This document shows, one piece after another, positions 1 through 9,929 of a stretch of DNA of 64,000 bases. The stretch lies in the NCBI RefSeq assembly GCF_030272615.1, contig NC_081409.1, forward strand, positions 879,873,220 through 879,937,219. The letters are read 5' to 3'. The notes beneath the pieces are model-generated. The model ran no database searches and was not told where the DNA came from. It saw nothing but the letters and a program-made list of their open reading frames with translations. Positions within the stretch are counted from its first letter, which is position 1. The number at the start of each line of letters is the position of its first letter. The stretch comes from Cryptomeria japonica. Lineage: Eukaryota; Streptophyta; Pinopsida; Cupressales; Cupressaceae. Both the position numbers and the translations under genes were made by a program.

Positions 1-1440
1 TATAAAAGGCAAGTTTGAATCCAATTGGCTGGGTCTATATTTTATCATTGCCATCTTCGGGTCTAGGGCATATAATTTGGCAATTCCAGAAGGTGAACCA
101 CTAATAGATCTGATCAACAACATGCATCTTAAAAGTTTTCATACATAAGCTATGTAAAGAATCAGGATCCTTCAAGTATCAAGAAATTACCAAAAACATT
201 CAGAAAAAGTCTTTGAACAAAACACAAAAAAATCAAGAAAATAGTAAAGAAAAATAATTCCTCCAAACGGTGAACAACTAGTTCGGTGGCACCTTGGGTA
301 AGTACGATAGTGAAAACCTGGCAAACATGCCCTAGTCATCAAGGCTATGCTCCCATTATCTTTTTAGACTTGTTGCGATCACAATCATTGCACCTATTTT
401 CATTCATCCATCTATCATATATACCATGGCTTGTTATTGATCTGCAATTAGGATTATTCCTCCATGTGTCTTGCATCATGCTTGCACAAACCACCACCTA
501 ACTGGGGGAAACTTGTTCTTCAAGATACTGATGGGAGTGGATTCTACATTACTTGTTATTCATTAAGTTGTTCATTCGATAATTTCTTGGAAAACACCAA
601 AAACATTCGTAAAACCTATGAAAATACTAAAAACATTCACAACATTCCAAAAATTTAAAAACATAGCGAAAACATCAAAAATCAATCAAAGACAGTGTAA
701 CGTATGCATACACCTCGCAACCTACACAAACACAACATTTTTGCACTACTAAACTAATGATCACTTATCCAATCAACCAACCAATCAACAACATCTACAC
801 ACAACCGTCTTCACAAGGATGCATCCTTCCTTTACAAACAAGACATGGTATAGTTTCTTTGACAAGAAAATTTTGTTGGCTGATAGGTACTTGGTTGTTT
901 GTTATTTATTTATTTATATCAGGTTCTTACGCTACTCCAAGATATCCACAAGTGATTAGAGTAGTCGGGATGGTTCTTGATATCTTTTTCTTTGTTTGCT
1001 ATTTGTAGATTGTTCCAATGAAGTTTTGGGGCATGTACTAATGGTGTCTACATGGGAAGTTCACTGAGCTATGTGATCATCTGCAAAAATACAGTCATGA
1101 ATCACTATGGCTTGTTGACAACAGTGTATACCTTGACCATTTGAACATGAACCAGAATGGAGGGTCCATATTCTTTATCTATACTACTTGCTTACAAGTA
1201 CAATGCTCCAACTTTGGTTCCTACTGCCTCATCCAAGATTGTTACTACCATTCTCAATGATGAAAAATAAAGCACTATGGATCATCATTCCATCCCATCT
1301 ATTTATATTGCATTTTGTTGCATGTTGCCCATCCATTTTGATCATTCATTATTCATATTTATGGTTTGTATGCAAGTGTAAATAAGTTAAGATATGAGAG
1401 GTTGTTTAACAATGAATTAATCTCGGATACAATTATGACG
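1..1440. other. AT-rich DNA without recognisable gene
   Basis: Reading frames here are short and have no family signature that I recognise. The stretch lies upstream of the plant-mobile-domain pseudogene and of a plus-strand polypurine tract and LTR at 5.8 kb. It may therefore be the non-coding 3' region of that retroelement, but nothing in its own sequence proves this. Confidence 0.4.
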
Positions 1441-2480
1441 AAGTTCTCTGATACATCATCTCACATATGCATTCCACATCCGCACATTTCTCACTAACTT
1501 GCATTCATCTATCATAAATGCATGACATTATCATTTCATTACATTTAGTTGCATTTAAATACATCTAGTCTATTATCATTTACTTGCATATAAATTCATC
1601 ACATCCATTTAGCTATCCATTTAAGTGAATTTAATATCATTTAGTTACATTCATTATCATGTGCTTGCATGACCATCATTTGTATCATTTTACCATTGCA
1701 TTGGATTCATTTAGATTCATCTAGATGCCTTTCCACTCATTTCATTTACTTTCCTTTCTTTCAGACATTGACTATACATTCATTTAGTCATTTAAGTACA
1801 TTTCGTTGTATCTTAATCACCAAATATCATTCATCATCACTTAAGTTTGTTTAGAACATTCATATAAATTCATTTAGTTACATTTACGTGCATTTGTTTA
1901 TCTATTAAAAATCAAGTACATTCATCTATCCATTTAAATTCATTATTATACTCATCCATCTTATTTATCATTTTAAAAGTTTCATCTCGATTCATTAAAT
2001 GCATTAAGGTGTAGTTATTCATTCTCCATTAGATGCATTTTGGTCTTACATTTAACATCATGATCATTTGTTTCAACTCATTTAGTTGCATTCATTTAGA
2101 AACATACATAACATTTGTCTCAAATATTTGTTCATCCATAAATCATACATTCATCTAGAAGCATACATAACCATCATCATACATACATAAATGCATTCAT
2201 GTAGATTCATAATAAAAGAACATGCATCATTCACTCATGATCATCATCATTATTTGAACATCAAACTCATCATCTTGCATACATCATTATCATTACATCA
2301 CATTCATCACAAAACAAAATCATCCATCACATACACATGACTCTTGTATATACATATTAGCATCATCCATCAAGTATCCTGCATACACATGTTAGCAAAA
2401 TCATCCATAAAACATGCATATAGGAATCATCTCATCAACATACACATCTAGCACATAAAAACATTTCATGTATATAAAAG
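1440..2480. repeat. Degenerate CATTTAG/CATTCAT low-complexity tract
   Basis: A motif close to CATTTAGTTRCATT recurs irregularly, for example near 1542, 1605, 1642, 1707, 1782, 1871 and 2075. It is interspersed with CATTCAT and CATCAT words. The tract has no coding potential. It resembles a decayed minisatellite; such hypervariable repeats are known from the 3' untranslated regions of plant Tat/Ogre-type retrotransposons, and this tract lies upstream of an LTR at 5817. Confidence 0.5.
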
Positions 2481-2929
2481 CCTAAACACATAAACATCAT
2501 CATCCTGCATAGACATAACATCACATACATCTCATATTAGCACCAAAGAATGAGATCTCATCATATATCATCATATACCGCATCATAAAGAATAAATGTA
2601 TTAAAGTCCAATGATGTGTACACAAAAATTGGCTACCAGAGAGCCATCCAAGAATCAGTGTCATAACAAAGTACCAAATGCATACAAATCTCTCAGATAG
2701 CACTCTGACCAGATGTTGCACCCCCACTACCCTTGCCATCTCACCGAGGAGGCCCCATAACACCACCACTACTCTGCATCCATTGAGACCGCTCTTATCT
2801 CGCCTGTCACATCTAGAAATAGCTCATAGCTCATTGACTAACTGGAACTACCTACTCATATAATCCTCACCAATAATCTATCTTTGCCTAAGCCCACTAT
2901 ATCTCCCTCATCACCTCCCCAGTTGGACC

Positions 2930-4671
2930 CTGTTCTCCTGACATAACTGATATTCTCTCCTACACCCCCCTCAGTCTCTCCACCTAATCATCTCTCTCCC
3001 ACAATACAACCCTCAACTCTACATCATGTGCAAACAGCTAAACATCCCTAGTTGCCACCTTAGCCCTCATATCCTCCAGCTTTGCCTGGGCTGTTGTCAA
3101 ACGAGTTTGCAAGTGTACAATGATATGCTCCCACAAATAGCCACCCTCTCCTCCACCTATAGCTCCCCCGCCCATATCCATCAGATCCACTCCTCCACCT
3201 ATGGCTCCCTCATCTCCACTTGTACCTCCTCTATCTCCACCCTCTCCTCCACCCACATCTCTCACTCCTTCTCTGGCTACCCCCTCTATCAATAGACCCT
3301 GTGATAGTCGCAATGGCTGCCTACCTCTACCTCTCCTCTATAACCATCCTCCTCCACCACCTCCACCTCCAAATTCACCCCACCTCCAAATCCACCACCC
3401 CCACTTCCTCCATCGCCTCCTACTCCTCCATAACCTCCATCTCCTCTTCCACTAGAACCTCCACCTCCACCACCTACTCCCTTACCTCCTCTCCTTTTCC
3501 ATCACTGTCTCCTGTCCTCCTCAAAGGATGGTATCGGCTTAGCTAGATCTGAAATGCATAGAATAGGATGTGCAGTATGGTACTGAGTGTACTCCTCTAT
3601 CACCCCTACATCCATAATCGTAGGTCGCATATGCCATGGTCTCACCTATAACGTGCGGAACTCTGCTAGGGCATGATCATATGGTAACACTGGCCCCCAC
3701 TGAAATCTCTCCCACACTGCCCGTGTGTACTCTCCCAATCCCCTCACTAATCCCTGCCTCTGTCCAAACTATCTCATCACTCTGTTGGGTACCTATCTCT
3801 CTGCATTGTAGGTTGTCCTACCAATCAAAAATTGTGTCATGAAAACATATGGCAATACCTCCGCATCATCCTCCCATAGCTCACACTCTATATATGGCCT
3901 CCATATCACGACGTCCAAATCATCCAATGCCTGCTGCCACCACTCCAACTTCCCCAAGTGGGGATGACTCATCATACCTCCATACATATAAACATAGGGC
4001 TCATCTGTGGCCCTAAACCTCAGACTAACTGGTCGTGTCACTGGCAAGTGCTCCCATGCCTAGATATGTAACAGTGTAATCCATACTCCCAGAGAACTCG
4101 TCTCTCAGTATACCACCTCATGTAGCTCCTTGTACAAGTGTGATAGATTACATGGTCCCCATGCATAACGAGTCCCATCCGTCACCATTTTCTCAATAAC
4201 CTGGCCCCAACCCATGGCCAGTCCATGCGATCGTCGATTAGCGCAAAGAAAACCCCCAACTATACCTACTAACATCGATGGTAGTGGCTCATAAAGCATA
4301 GCTATCTCCTCCCAGGTGATAGAGCCATCATGGATGTACACATCCTCTGCAAATAGCCACTATATCATCGTTGTCCCTAAAGCCCAGTTGTACATCACCA
4401 ACTCTCCTCGAATAGGGATGTGTAGTATCCACCACACATCCTCCAGTGTCACAATCATCTCTCCCATAGCTAGATGGAAGGTACATGTCTCACTATGCCA
4501 CCACTCTGCTAAGGCCATCAGCAGTCCATGATTCGTCTGAATCGCAGGCATATACATCATGTCATAAAGGCCCATTGCCGCAACACAATCTATCTCAGCC
4601 TTAGTCAACTACTCTCGCAGCTGCTATATCACTGGATGGCGCTCTTGCTTCTGAATAAGACCCAACTCCTC
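2930..4671 (-). pseudogene. Plant mobile domain (PMD, MAIN-like) pseudogene
   Basis: The minus strand reads as a PMD-family protein from about 4671 downwards. A diagnostic block, TFHLAMGEMIVTLEDVWWIL, corresponds to the family consensus around 'TFHLP.GE.TVTL.DV'. Further conserved blocks follow around WWQQALDDLDVVIWRPY and FMTQFLIGRTTY, then a glycine-rich tail (about 3430-3130) and a short charged helical segment near 3050-3110. The frame is broken by at least six stops: TAG at 4624-4626, 4609-4611, 4360-4362, 4060-4062 and 3793-3795, and TGA at 4105-4107. Most fit CAG, TGG or CGA codons after C-to-T change. A plausible splice acceptor (TGTGTGCAG) precedes 4671. PMD proteins occur as host genes (MAIN/MAIL1) and inside Mutator-like and Ty3/Gypsy elements. 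The plus-strand polypurine tract and LTR downstream favour an antisense extra ORF of a Gypsy element. Homology is fairly sure; the carrier is inference. Confidence 0.75.
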
Positions 4672-4934
4672 CTGCACACATCACACATCATCATCAGTTG
4701 TTTTGTTTCAAACTTTCTTAAGTTTAAACCTAAACTATCAACAGATACTTTGATCAAGTATCTTTGGGTCTCAACAGGTAAGCGATCATGGCAAACCTAG
4801 ACTACAACAGGCAATTATCATAATGACGTAGTCTCAATGGGGCTACTATGATTCAAAATAACTTATCCATCCATTCACCCAACACATGCATCGGGAGATC
4901 ATTTTCCTAACACTGGGGTATCTAATTTTTCGGA

Positions 4935-5260
4935 CAATAGCGCTATTCTACACACAATCACGCTAAATTGGGGCATCTATTTTTATTTTATTTTTCTTGG
5001 ACGATAGCACTATTATGTTTACAAAAGTGCTAAAACGCCTACAGACTAGCACTAAAACAACAAAAGTGTCATTTAACCTACACAAACACGCCATTACATG
5101 ACGATAGCGCTACAACATTGACCCAGTAGCACTAATACTACTACACAAATGCACTACAAAAGCCGATAGCGCGAAAATCACTAGACAATAGCACTATAGC
5201 GGCACAAAAATGCTATTCTAGGTGACAAGAGCACTAAAACATAGTTTTAGTGCTATTGTC
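4935..5260. repeat. Array of AGCGCTA / AGCACTA motifs
   Basis: About thirteen copies of a 7-8 base motif (AGCGCTAT, AGCACTAT, AGTGCTA and one-base variants, in both orientations) occur in about 325 bases at irregular 15-35 base spacing. The sequence between them is unrelated, so this is not a simple tandem repeat. The core AGCGCT is palindromic. There is no coding potential. It lies immediately upstream, in minus orientation, of the PMD pseudogene. Confidence 0.55.
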
Positions 5261-5264
5261 TTGA

Positions 5265-5801
5265 TTCAACTTGGACTCTGGCAAAACCATATCAAAAAAG
5301 CATAAAAAGAAAAAAAAACAAATTTGCGTACCGTTGGTCCGTGGTCATTTGGCCGCTGGAATCGAGGGATCCACTCTATTCGATGATCTTCTATAGGTAT
5401 CGACATGCTGACTATTGCTCCCTCCTTCACCAAAAGTCACTATAAGAGCTTTGAAATGCTACAAAGATGGATGGTTGTTTTACCACTTAAACTTCCACAA
5501 ATAGCCCACCTAGCCCTAAACCTCATTCACTCCACTCACCGCCGTGATCCCTATGAACTTTCAACGTCTTTCATTTCTCTATTTTACCTCCGATTTCTTC
5601 CATTCTTTCATCGCTATTGCTATTTTCTTGTCTTCTACCTCCCCGCCAATTTTCGTTCTTTTTCAAGAGATCACCTGATTTTTCAAAAAATTTCGACCCA
5701 TCTCTCGAAAGGGCATACCACCCACTAAATTAACATTTATGGGGCATATTTCTTCATACCTATTTTTCTTTCTTTGAAACAACGCGGTAAATCGCACTGT
5801 C
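5265..5801. other. Non-coding stretch before the polypurine tract
   Basis: A 107-codon frame at 5405-5728 on the plus strand has no recognisable family and a composition typical of pyrimidine-rich non-coding DNA. I see nothing else here. It probably belongs to the 3' end of the LTR element whose polypurine tract follows. Confidence 0.35.
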
Positions 5802-5816
5802 TCAAAGAGGGGCAAA
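5802..5816 (+). other. Polypurine tract
   Basis: The sequence TCAAAGAGGGGCAAA sits directly before the LTR-like TGTAG start at 5817. It has the expected form and place of a plus-strand primer for an LTR retrotransposon in plus orientation. Confidence 0.55.
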
Positions 5817-7225
5817 TGTAGTCACATAAATCTGTCCATTTAATTAAATGAATATTTACTATTTATTTGATTATTAAATCCATCGGCCAATAGTTCATTT
5901 AATTAACATTTAATTAATTCATCCCTAAAACTCTTCTGCTATTAACTAGATAAATTATCCAATTTATTTAATTAATTCATTAAACCATATCCTCTAAACC
6001 AATTAAATAAATAAATCATATTTATTCAATTCAACCCCTTTTTTCTTTTAAATAAACAAATTAAACATTTATTTAAATCCCTAAACTACCTCCCTCACTT
6101 GCATTCTCCTACAAATGCAAGTTGCAACCACAATTGAAATAAATAAATTTTATTTTAAATTAAATTCTATTTTCCCTCACCCACCAAACCCACTTGCAAT
6201 CCTAAATCCCCTTCTAGACTCTTCTAACCATCTTCTAAATTCTTCTAACCACCCCTAATTAGCCTAAACCAATCCCCTAATTATTGTCACATTCCTAAGC
6301 AACTTGGGGTCACTTCTCAAAGCCTCAAAGTCTTTGAAAAGCATTAAAGGCTTCGTGTCTCCAACAAGTTAACCCCTAAAGTCTTCCAAACCCTTACACA
6401 ACCACTTATGACTCTTACATAACCATTAATGGTTAACTCAACATTCTTACATGGATGGAGACTTTTGTCTACTCAACCTTCATCTTTACCCTTGGTTATC
6501 CCTTTAACCTTTTCACAAGAGTTTACCCCTTGGATAAAGCTTTATCCAATGGATGACTCTAACTCAACCCAAACCTTACCTCCTAAGGTAACCCTCATGT
6601 CATCTTAGGTATTTAATGCCTCTTCCATCCCCTCTCAAGCCATCTCATGTTGACACTTGTCATCCTGGGATTGGGTTGAAAGTCCTCACATGGATCACAA
6701 ACCCATCAATCCCGACCCTTGCTCAAATTACTCAATCTCAGCCATCCATTGCTCCATTTTTCCTATAAATGGAGCTCATTCCTTCATAATCCAAAATCCT
6801 AAAAACCTTGTGAGCATATAAGTTATAGTGAATTTTAGAGAGCATTCTAGCATAATTCATATTGTCTTTTGGCTAAAATTAATATTAGTTAATTACATAA
6901 ATATCTCATATTTAGTTTGTTTTACACTTGTATTGGCATAGTTAAATTTTTTTTCAATCTTGAGTTTCCATAAGACATCCAGAATAGTGCAAAAAGCTAA
7001 TGAGAGCTACACTCATTTGGAACTTGGAGAGGAGAGGAACAAGGGAGGTGTAGCTACAAACATGGTGGAGGGCATTTGGAAATGTCTTATTGCACTTGTT
7101 AGTTTTGTTAAGCTTTCTATTTTGTGTTTGGTGTCTCTCTTGATATGCTTTCTTAGGATAGTCTTGAATTTGTGATTTCTAACACTAACACTTGGATTAT
7201 TTCTTGGATTGTTTGTGCTTGTCTT
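5817..7225 (+). repeat. 3' LTR (start clear, end uncertain)
   Basis: The LTR starts with TGTAGTCACATAAATC after a polypurine tract. It is AT-rich with an internal TATA-type element at 6764-6770 (TATAAAT), consistent with a U3 promoter. The downstream end is not resolved; a Copia fragment in the opposite orientation begins by about 7225. The 71-codon plus-strand frame at 6960-7175 has no family signature and is taken as chance. Confidence 0.45.
6764..6770 (+). promoter_or_regulatory. TATA-like element of the LTR
   Basis: TATAAAT follows a GC-neutral stretch (CTCCATTTTTCC) and lies about 950 bases into the LTR. It is the only good TATA-like site in the expected region. It would drive plus-strand transcription of the element if this were a complete copy. 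Confidence 0.35.
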
Positions 7226-7371
7226 CCTAACACATCATTTTTTGTAGAGCATTAGTTACTACCATCAAATTTCAGGCTCTCCTTCTTAACGAAAACACTT
7301 CCACTTCTAGTTTCAATCCCATATCTCCTCGAGTGGTTAAGCTTCTTCTGAAGGATCTACCTCTGATACCA
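7225..7371 (-). pseudogene. Copia primer binding site and start of gag
   Basis: On the minus strand a primer binding site TGGTATCAGAGG (7360-7371), complementary to initiator tRNA-Met, follows a Copia LTR end. About 100 bases further the sequence reads LKFDGSN followed by a stop and then a decayed 'YALWK'-like block. This matches the conserved gag opening (KFDGTNY.LW) of plant Copia elements. The rest of the element is missing beyond about 7225. This is a 5' end only. Confidence 0.65.
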
Positions 7372-7376
7372 ATTAT

Positions 7377-8040
7377 TGGCAATGACAATGAGATAAAACT
7401 AAGAGGGTGGGTGAATTAGTTTTCTACTGGATCTACAAACTCAACCATAAATACAGATCTGATAAACTACAACAACAAAAAAGATAAGTAGATTAACAAC
7501 ACAACACACAACACCAAGATTTTGATGTGGAAAACTCCATTAAGGAAAAAACCATGATGGGAGCCTACCCACAATAAGATGATACTCTGTAGTAGTATGT
7601 GAAAATATTACGATGAAGAATACACTAGTATTCAAGCACAATGCCTAGAGCTCACTGCTCAAAAGATAATGACTTGAAAGGCTAAAACCCTCAGGGAAGT
7701 CTCACTGACTTAAATCAAAACCCTATGTTCCTTGTGAAGGTTATGGGAGCCTTTCAAAACCCTATGTGTCTAGATTGTTATTATATAAATATCTGTTGTA
7801 ATCTAGTGTCTTTGAAAGTTATGGGTGTTTGGAAACACCTATGGTATTTGATGAAGGTTAAGGGACCCTTTGTAAAACCCTTGGGCATGTGATGACCATT
7901 GTCCTTTTCTATAATGGTTGTGGTTGGGCTGTTGTTTTATTCACGATTATTCCTCTTAGTATTGTTGTATTGTGGGTTTCAGATCTTGGTAAAATCTAAG
8001 GGTTTCGAGTCCCTTTAAAACCTATTGTATGGGGTTTTAG
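7377..8040 (-). repeat. 5' LTR of a minus-strand Copia element
   Basis: The LTR end nearest the primer binding site is clear: on the plus strand TGGCAATGAC starts at 7377, five bases from the PBS. The interior contains the phrases GATGTGGAAAAC and GGGAGCCTACCCAC, of a kind often seen in plant Copia LTRs. The far end is not defined; by about 8045 a LINE fragment begins. Confidence 0.5.
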
Positions 8041-8044
8041 GTCC

Positions 8045-8700
8045 CCTCAAAAATTTCTTTTGCCTTGATAAAAAATCATTCGGCCCAAAGCTTTACTATT
8101 TAATATTCCAATCACCATTGCTTCAATCTCAAATAAAGCTATAGGTTTAATAAGAGTTTCATTCATCTCATTGTTAACTATCGAAGGAATGCAATCAAGA
8201 ATAAGCCCTTCTTCCACATTAGTAGAAACAAAATATGCAATAAACAAATTCACAAAGAATAAGATGACTTCTTGAGCAATCTCCCTATGGGAGGACAAAA
8301 AATGGTTCTATAACCTTATTGAAGCCAATCAATGTGACCCTTTTCTTTCCAATAAATCTCCTCCCTGAGCTCCCCTTCTTCCAATTCCTTCAATGCGACT
8401 ATATAAAACATCAGATAAACCTAGATCCCTAATTTGGTGGGTAATGGCCTATTTCTGTCTGACATACATGAAAACATTACCATAAAGTAGCCATCAATAG
8501 CCAACACCACCTCCATTTCTTGTGGATTCCATGTTCGATGAATCCATGACTCCAAAAAGGGTAAGACACTCTTATCCCCATAAAATTGCATATCAAATAA
8601 TGATTAGAAAGATAATCGATATCCCCCTCCACTAAATTAGGCTTAGTGACCAGAATAGGCATGTTATCACTCTTTGCAAGGTAAGAATTCACCTTAAAAG
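8045..8700 (-). pseudogene. LINE relic: DUF4283-like ORF1 piece joined to an RT N-terminal piece
   Basis: From 8692 down, the frame reads PILVTKPNLVEGDIDYL and HYLICNFMG. After a frameshift it continues with LESWIHRTWNPQEMEVVLA and GYFMVMFS. This is the pattern of the DUF4283 domain of plant LINE ORF1 proteins. From about 8340 to 8047 another frame reads HREIAQEVILFFVNLF then ALGRMIFYQ, which resembles the region just before the RT palm of plant LINEs. The endonuclease between them is absent, so the copy carries a large internal deletion besides stops and frameshifts. It is non-functional. Confidence 0.55.
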
Positions 8701-8831
8701 ATCTAAAACCCCCAATTTGGGAAGGATTTTCTTACATACCTAAACCAATAGCATGTAAAATTGAATTCTCATGCATGATCAGTGATGAACCACTTATGGT
8801 CACAACACCCTTGTAATACATACTCATCCTT

Positions 8832-9723
8832 CTAGAGATGAAGAGATAATATGTATATAGGGAGATGGATTTGTAGATAGAGGGAGGCATGTATAGAGAT
8901 AGAGGGGGGTGGTAGAAGATAGAGGCAGAGATGAAGAGGGAGAGAAATAAATAAATAAATAGAGAGGGTTAGAGAAATAGATAAATATAGACATAGGGAG
9001 ATAGAGAGGGTGAGATAAAGAGATATAGAGGAAGAGGGAGAGGTAGATATATAGTTAGATATTCTATGATGAGATAGAGTGATAAGGAGATCAAGACATA
9101 GGGAGATAGAGAGGGGGGAAAGAGAGGCAAAGAGACAAATAGAGAGACAAACAAATTGAGTGGGGAGGGGTAGATGGAGAGGGAGATAGAGATAAGGAAG
9201 GAAAAATAGGGAGTGATCATGCATATGTGTGAGTGAGATAGATATAGAGATAGAGATAGGGAGGAATAAATAGGGAGTGTGTGTGCAAGAGTGTGTGAGA
9301 GAGATATGAAGATAGGGGTAGGGATCCAAAGATGATTGAAACAAAACTTTTAAATTAGGAAAGGCAGAGAGAGGGAGAGATATGTAGGTAGAGAGAGATG
9401 GAGAGATAATGCGATAGAAATAGAAGGAGACATGAATGAATAAATATGGAGGTATAGAGCTAGGGAGGAAAGACATATAGATGTACAGGTCAAGGAAGAG
9501 GAGAGAGAGAACAAGAGAAATAGTGGGAGATAGAGAGGAGAGATAAAAAGGGAGAGGGAGAGATAAATGGGAGGATAAAGAGAGAGATATATTAGAGGAG
9601 AAAATGAGAGAGGCAAAGAGATAGGCAAGGGATAGAGAGGGAGAGAAGAAGGGAGATGTGGGGAGAGATAAAGAGATAAAAGGAGACTGATTAGTAGAAG
9701 AGGGAGATAGAAGAGGTGGGGGG

Positions 9724-9762
<39 letters not shown>

Positions 9763-9767
9763 CTCAT
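8832..9767. repeat. Purine-rich GAGATA/GAGAGG low-complexity block with a perfect (GA)n run
   Basis: About 935 bases are almost wholly G and A on the plus strand, built from GAGAGAG, GATAGAG and GGGAGAG words. It ends in a pure GA dinucleotide run (about 9725-9757) after a run of G. The minus strand gives a 311-codon Ser/Leu-rich frame, which is a composition artefact. Part of the block (9391-9440) matches a second block at 22133-22185, so the two are copies of one repeat. A smaller purine block follows at 9845-9925. Confidence 0.85.
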
Positions 9768-9929
9768 AAAATGCCTATGAATTTAGGTTTGTAGTTACAA
9801 GATTTATACTTTAAAAATTAGCTTGAATTATAGACATGTAGTGCTTGAGGGATATATAGATAAAGAGGGAGAGCAGAGATGGGAAGATAGAGATAGAGGG
9901 GGCAAGAATGAGAGATAAAGGAGGTGCAT

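Larger units (their letters stand above)
1..7225 (+). mobile_element. Probable 3' part of a Tat-like Ty3/Gypsy element carrying an antisense PMD ORF
   Basis: A polypurine tract (5802-5816) followed directly by TGTAGTCACATAAATC at 5817 has the form of a 3' LTR junction of a plus-strand Gypsy element. Upstream lie low-complexity repeats and an ORF in antisense orientation. Extra ORFs between pol and the 3' LTR, sometimes antisense and sometimes with a PMD, are reported in Tat-lineage elements. No pol is visible because the window begins at base 1. The LTR end near 7225 is a guess, placed where the next element's gag fragment starts. Confidence 0.4.

Noticed and set aside
8832-9767. 311-codon minus-strand Ser/Leu-rich frame
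   Set aside because: It is the reading of a purine-rich low-complexity repeat; a pyrimidine strand rarely makes stops. No protein family.
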